Source: UBA1151 sp963579925 (GTDB taxonomy: Bacteria; Chloroflexota; Dehalococcoidia; Lucifugimonadales; Lucifugimonadaceae). From it: DNA of 17,612 bases. This document shows positions 15,831 through 17,612 of the stretch, piece after piece. Numbering within the stretch: the stretch's first letter is position 1; each line of letters starts with the position of its first letter. Location of the stretch: positions 1 to 17,612 of the forward strand of contig CAUZJA010000032.1 of NCBI GenBank assembly GCA_963579925.1. The letters run 5' to 3'. Made by a program: the position numbers and the translations under genes. The notes under the pieces are model-generated. The model did no database searches. It saw only the letters and a list, made by a program, of their open reading frames with translations, and had not been told where the DNA came from.

Positions 15831-16033
15831 TGATATCTATCGTTGTTAATGGCAAGCCTGTTGAGCTAGATCAGCCAATGTCAGTGACCGACTACTTAAC
15901 CCATATTGGGTTTGAGGGACGCCGAGTTGCTGTAGCGGTGAACTCCGAAGTCCTGCAGATCGAAGAGTACGAAGCCACGGTCATTGGCGACGGTGACACG
16001 GTTGAAGTGGTGCGGGCTGTAGGCGGCGGATAG
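15830..16033 (+). CDS. thiS: sulfur carrier protein ThiS
   Basis: A 67-residue ubiquitin-fold sulfur carrier. Its C-terminal Gly-Gly (AVGGG) is adenylated by a ThiF-type enzyme and turned into a thiocarboxylate, which gives the sulfur to the ThiG thiazole. The sequence ISIVVNGKPVELDQPMSVTDYL at the N-terminus (split here only by the start residue) and VAVAVNSEVLQIEEYEATVIGDGDTVEVVRAVGGG match the family. The GTG start at 15830 overlaps the last base of the thiE stop. thiF, thiO/thiH, thiC and thiD are not in the window. In many genomes thiS precedes thiG; here it is last. Confidence 0.94.
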   Translation: MISIVVNGKPVELDQPMSVTDYLTHIGFEGRRVAVAVNSEVLQIEEYEATVIGDGDTVEVVRAVGGG

Positions 16034-16096
16034 AGCCCCATGGCTTTCGATGGTCGACCTCTCAGAAACGGATGTCCCTTCGGAGCCTGAATCCCA

Positions 16097-16105
16097 TGTT
16101 AGAAT
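16097..16105 (+). promoter_or_regulatory. extended -10 promoter for the cupredoxin-like lipoprotein gene
   Basis: TGT followed by TAGAAT (16100-16105) is an extended -10 element with five of six -10 matches. It gives a leader of about 60 bases before the ATG at 16173 and separates this gene from the thi operon. Confidence 0.5.
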
Positions 16106-16160
16106 CCGCTACCAGATTCAAATAAATACCCATCTATGGGCTGTTCCTGTCACCGCGAAA

Positions 16161-16166
16161 GAGGAG
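16161..16166 (+). promoter_or_regulatory. ribosome binding site that fixes the lipoprotein start
   Basis: GAGGAG lies 6 bases before the ATG at 16173. It supports this start over the upstream in-frame ATG at 16050, which would bury the signal peptide 41 residues inside the protein. Confidence 0.75.
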
Positions 16167-16172
16167 TGTGGG

Positions 16173-16862
16173 ATGCGTCTAAGGCTAGCTGCACCGACCA
16201 TACTGGTCAGTACTTTGGTTATTTCGATCGTTGCTGTTGGGTGTTTGCAAACGGTAGAGTCGGTCGTCCAGACAACTACTGCCGAGCAAAAAGATGCTAA
16301 CCGTATGCAAACTCGGGAGGCTCTCATCGCTGCTGGACGAGACCCTGACACGGAGGGACTTGTGGTCGTGGGCGAAGGTAGCCTGGCACAGAAGGTCCAG
16401 CAGACCTCGGCTGCGATAAGGGAAGCTACACAAGAGGCCGGCGGTGGCCAGGGTGGCGAGCAGGTAACACTGCGAAATGGTCAACTGGTATCAGCGGCAG
16501 TAGCCACTGAGATTGCCGCATTCGGCACGCAAGAGCAACCACTAGTTGCTCCAGAAGAGGGAGCGGTTGAGAGCGGAGTAATCTTGGTAAACATCGAAAG
16601 TGGGGGATCCATGAATCCCCCAATCGTGAAAATTACACCCGGGTCAACAGTCCGATGGGAGTGGACTGACAGGTCCATGCACTCAACAAAGTCTGATACA
16701 GACCTGGCAGAAAGCTGGGACTCAAAAGCCATAACCAGAGGTATGTTCGATAAAGAAAACCCTTCTTATGAACACACTTTTACTACCCCGGGACGCTACC
16801 CCTACGGGTCCAGAGTGTCTGGCGATACCAGTGATGGAACGATATTCGTGATTGAGGAGTAA
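16173..16862 (+). CDS. secreted lipoprotein with cupredoxin-like domain lacking most copper ligands
   Basis: A 229-residue exported protein. The N-terminus has basic residues (MRLRL), a hydrophobic stretch and a lipobox AVGC with C24, so a membrane-anchored lipoprotein is likely. Residues 25-130 are polar, Glu/Gln/Gly-rich and not recognised. Residues 133-229 look like a plastocyanin-type beta-sandwich: VILVNIESGGSMNPPIVKITPGSTVRWEW, the first ligand position H170 in SMHST, and FTTPGRYPYGSRVSGDTSDGTIFV at the end. In copper proteins the last loop has YxCxxH...M; here it is Y211-G-S213-R-V-S216 with no Met, so Cys, His and Met are lost. It probably does not bind blue copper; its function is unknown. 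It has its own promoter and a strong terminator, so it is probably monocistronic. Confidence 0.82.
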   Translation: MRLRLAAPTILVSTLVISIVAVGCLQTVESVVQTTTAEQKDANRMQTREALIAAGRDPDTEGLVVVGEGSLAQKVQQTSAAIREATQEAGGGQGGEQVTLRNGQLVSAAVATEIAAFGTQEQPLVAPEEGAVESGVILVNIESGGSMNPPIVKITPGSTVRWEWTDRSMHSTKSDTDLAESWDSKAITRGMFDKENPSYEHTFTTPGRYPYGSRVSGDTSDGTIFVIEE

Positions 16863-16885
16863 CCCTCCCCAAGGTATTCCAATGA

Positions 16886-16919
16886 CGGGCGACTCAACTG
16901 AGTCGCCCGTTTTGATTTT
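16886..16919 (+). terminator. intrinsic terminator after the lipoprotein gene
   Basis: Bases 16886-16897 are exactly complementary to 16900-16911 (12-base GC-rich arms), followed by a T-rich tract with one interruption. It begins 24 bases after the stop and closes the lipoprotein transcription unit. Confidence 0.87.
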
Positions 16920-17414
16920 AGGGACGTTCATAAGCCCACATGAGCTAATGGTGAAACGGCGGCGATAAGGTTTTACTGGATAGTCCGATTCGTGTGCCGG
17001 AGATCCGACACTTCGAATGTCTGCGTCTGATCCCGCCAAACGGACGTGTTGAGCACATTCATCAGTGCCACATCTGTTCCGGGCATCAAGCTTCCTATCT
17101 GGCTACTGCCTGGGCTCAGTTGACTCAGAAGTACGGACATACCTACTGACGCTCCTGTATCAACTCACAACAGCTTCATCCCATTTCACCGACATGAGGG
17201 GCACTGAAGTGAATCTACGCTCTCTGCGCCGATCTACAGTTCCCTAGTTCGGGTCGGCAATCGCAGTCCTAAACGCGTCACAGCCGGATAACACCACCAT
17301 GATTCAACGACTGACTTCTCGACTGGACCACCCATGCTCGGTCCAGTGCGGCGCCGAACGAACGTTGACCGCATCCATGCCTGCCAACGTTCCGAATGAT
17401 CAAGGGTCGCAACC
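16920..17414. other. 495-base region with no recognised gene
   Basis: I see no tRNA, known RNA or recognisable protein here. Two inverted repeats stand out: CTGGACC (17323-17329) with GGTCCAG (17340-17346), and GAACGTTG (17360-17367) with CAACGTTC (17385-17392). A small minus-strand frame, 16973-17140, codes for 55 residues (begins MSVLLSQLSPGSS) with GGAG 11 bases before its ATG, but it has no family I know. Other short frames (17065-17247 plus, 17234-17416 minus) look like chance. It may be a decayed gene or a structured spacer. Confidence 0.6.
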
Positions 17415-17446
17415 AAAAAAAGGGACCCGCAAATGCGGGTCCCTTT
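17415..17446 (-). terminator. intrinsic terminator for the ABC permease gene (minus strand)
   Basis: GGGACCCGC (17422-17430) pairs with GCGGGTCCC (17435-17443) around a 4-base loop, and the arms extend by AAA/TTT. A run of seven A at 17415-17421 becomes a U-run when read on the minus strand, so the terminator serves the permease that ends at 17471. Confidence 0.9.
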
Positions 17447-17470
17447 ACTGAGTCTATTTAGAGCGCGTCT

Positions 17471-17612
17471 CTAGTCAACCTGACGCAGTCGTGGGTCAAG
17501 ACGGTCTCGGAGCCAGTCTCCAAGGAAGTTCAGGGAGATCACCACAAGGAAGATCGCCGAACCCGGCATCACAATCTGCCACCACGCGTTAGAGAGGTAG
17601 TCTCGTCCATCG
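17471..17612 (-). CDS. ABC transporter permease of the DppC/OppC type, C-terminal fragment
   Basis: Only the last 46 codons are inside the window; the frame runs off the right edge. The visible peptide NAWWQIVMPGSAIFLVVIS followed by LNFLGDWLRDRLDPRLRQ is the classic end of binding-protein-dependent permeases of the peptide/nickel family: a last membrane helix and then the LGDxLRDxLDPRLR tail. It would import peptides or similar solutes with partner permease, ATPase and binding proteins that should lie to the right. The terminator at 17415-17446 lies 25 bases downstream, so it is the last gene of its operon. Confidence 0.9.
   Translation of the reverse strand, partial: DGRDYLSNAWWQIVMPGSAIFLVVISLNFLGDWLRDRLDPRLRQVD

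Noticed and set aside
16050..16172. A 41-codon N-terminal extension of the lipoprotein from an ATG at 16050
   Set aside because: The extension would bury the signal peptide and overlaps the extended -10 promoter; the ATG at 16173 has a good ribosome site.
1..17612. CRISPR arrays, insertion sequences, integrases, tRNA or rRNA genes
   Set aside because: I looked for regular repeats, transposase motifs, and tRNA-like folds with T-loop sequence on both strands and saw none.

Overview
The window is a compact stretch of bacterial housekeeping genes, moderately GC-rich, with little intergenic space. The gene set (RNase J, FtsK/SpoIIIE-type translocase, type-4 Fe-S uracil-DNA glycosylase, a fused AccD-AccA carboxyltransferase, YceD-L32-FabD-NusB-ACP order, ThiG-ThiE-ThiS) fits a free-living member of Chloroflexota, perhaps a SAR202/Dehalococcoidia-like lineage. 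That placement rests on gene content and protein style only; there is no rRNA or tRNA in the window to confirm it.

Layout. (1) Bases 1-3383, minus strand: a four-gene pantothenate operon read right to left: P1-family (DmpA/NylC-like) peptidase, a Rossmann/DUF2520 protein, panB, and panC cut by the left edge. (2) Bases 3384-3615: divergent promoter region. (3) Bases 3616-13051, plus strand: a long co-directional run of yceD, rpmF, fabD, nusB, acpP, type-4 udg, rnj, ftsK and accDA (translation, fatty-acid synthesis, DNA repair, RNA decay, chromosome segregation). (4) Bases 13061-14032, minus: a D-2-hydroxyacid dehydrogenase, convergent with accDA and only 9 bases from it. (5) Bases 14125-16033, plus: a TPP riboswitch followed by thiG-thiE-thiS. 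(6) Bases 16097-16911, plus: a monocistronic lipoprotein with a cupredoxin-like domain that has lost most copper ligands, closed by a strong terminator. (7) Bases 16920-17414: about 495 bases with no recognisable gene. (8) Bases 17415-17612, minus: a terminator and the last 46 codons of a DppC/OppC-type ABC permease.

How the genes work together. PanB makes ketopantoate, the DUF2520 protein is a candidate ketopantoate reductase, and PanC joins pantoate to beta-alanine. The peptidase family includes enzymes that release N-terminal beta-alanine, so the whole operon could be a pantothenate route with salvaged beta-alanine (inference). Pantothenate leads to CoA and to the phosphopantetheine arm of the ACP encoded nearby; AccDA and FabD supply malonyl groups to that ACP. 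The thi genes make the thiazole half of thiamine and couple it to the pyrimidine, under TPP feedback.

Most of the window is ordinary core metabolism. The points most worth a second look are the peptidase/DUF2520 pantothenate operon, the expression platform of the TPP riboswitch, the copper-ligand-less cupredoxin lipoprotein, and the fused AccDA with its basic tail.
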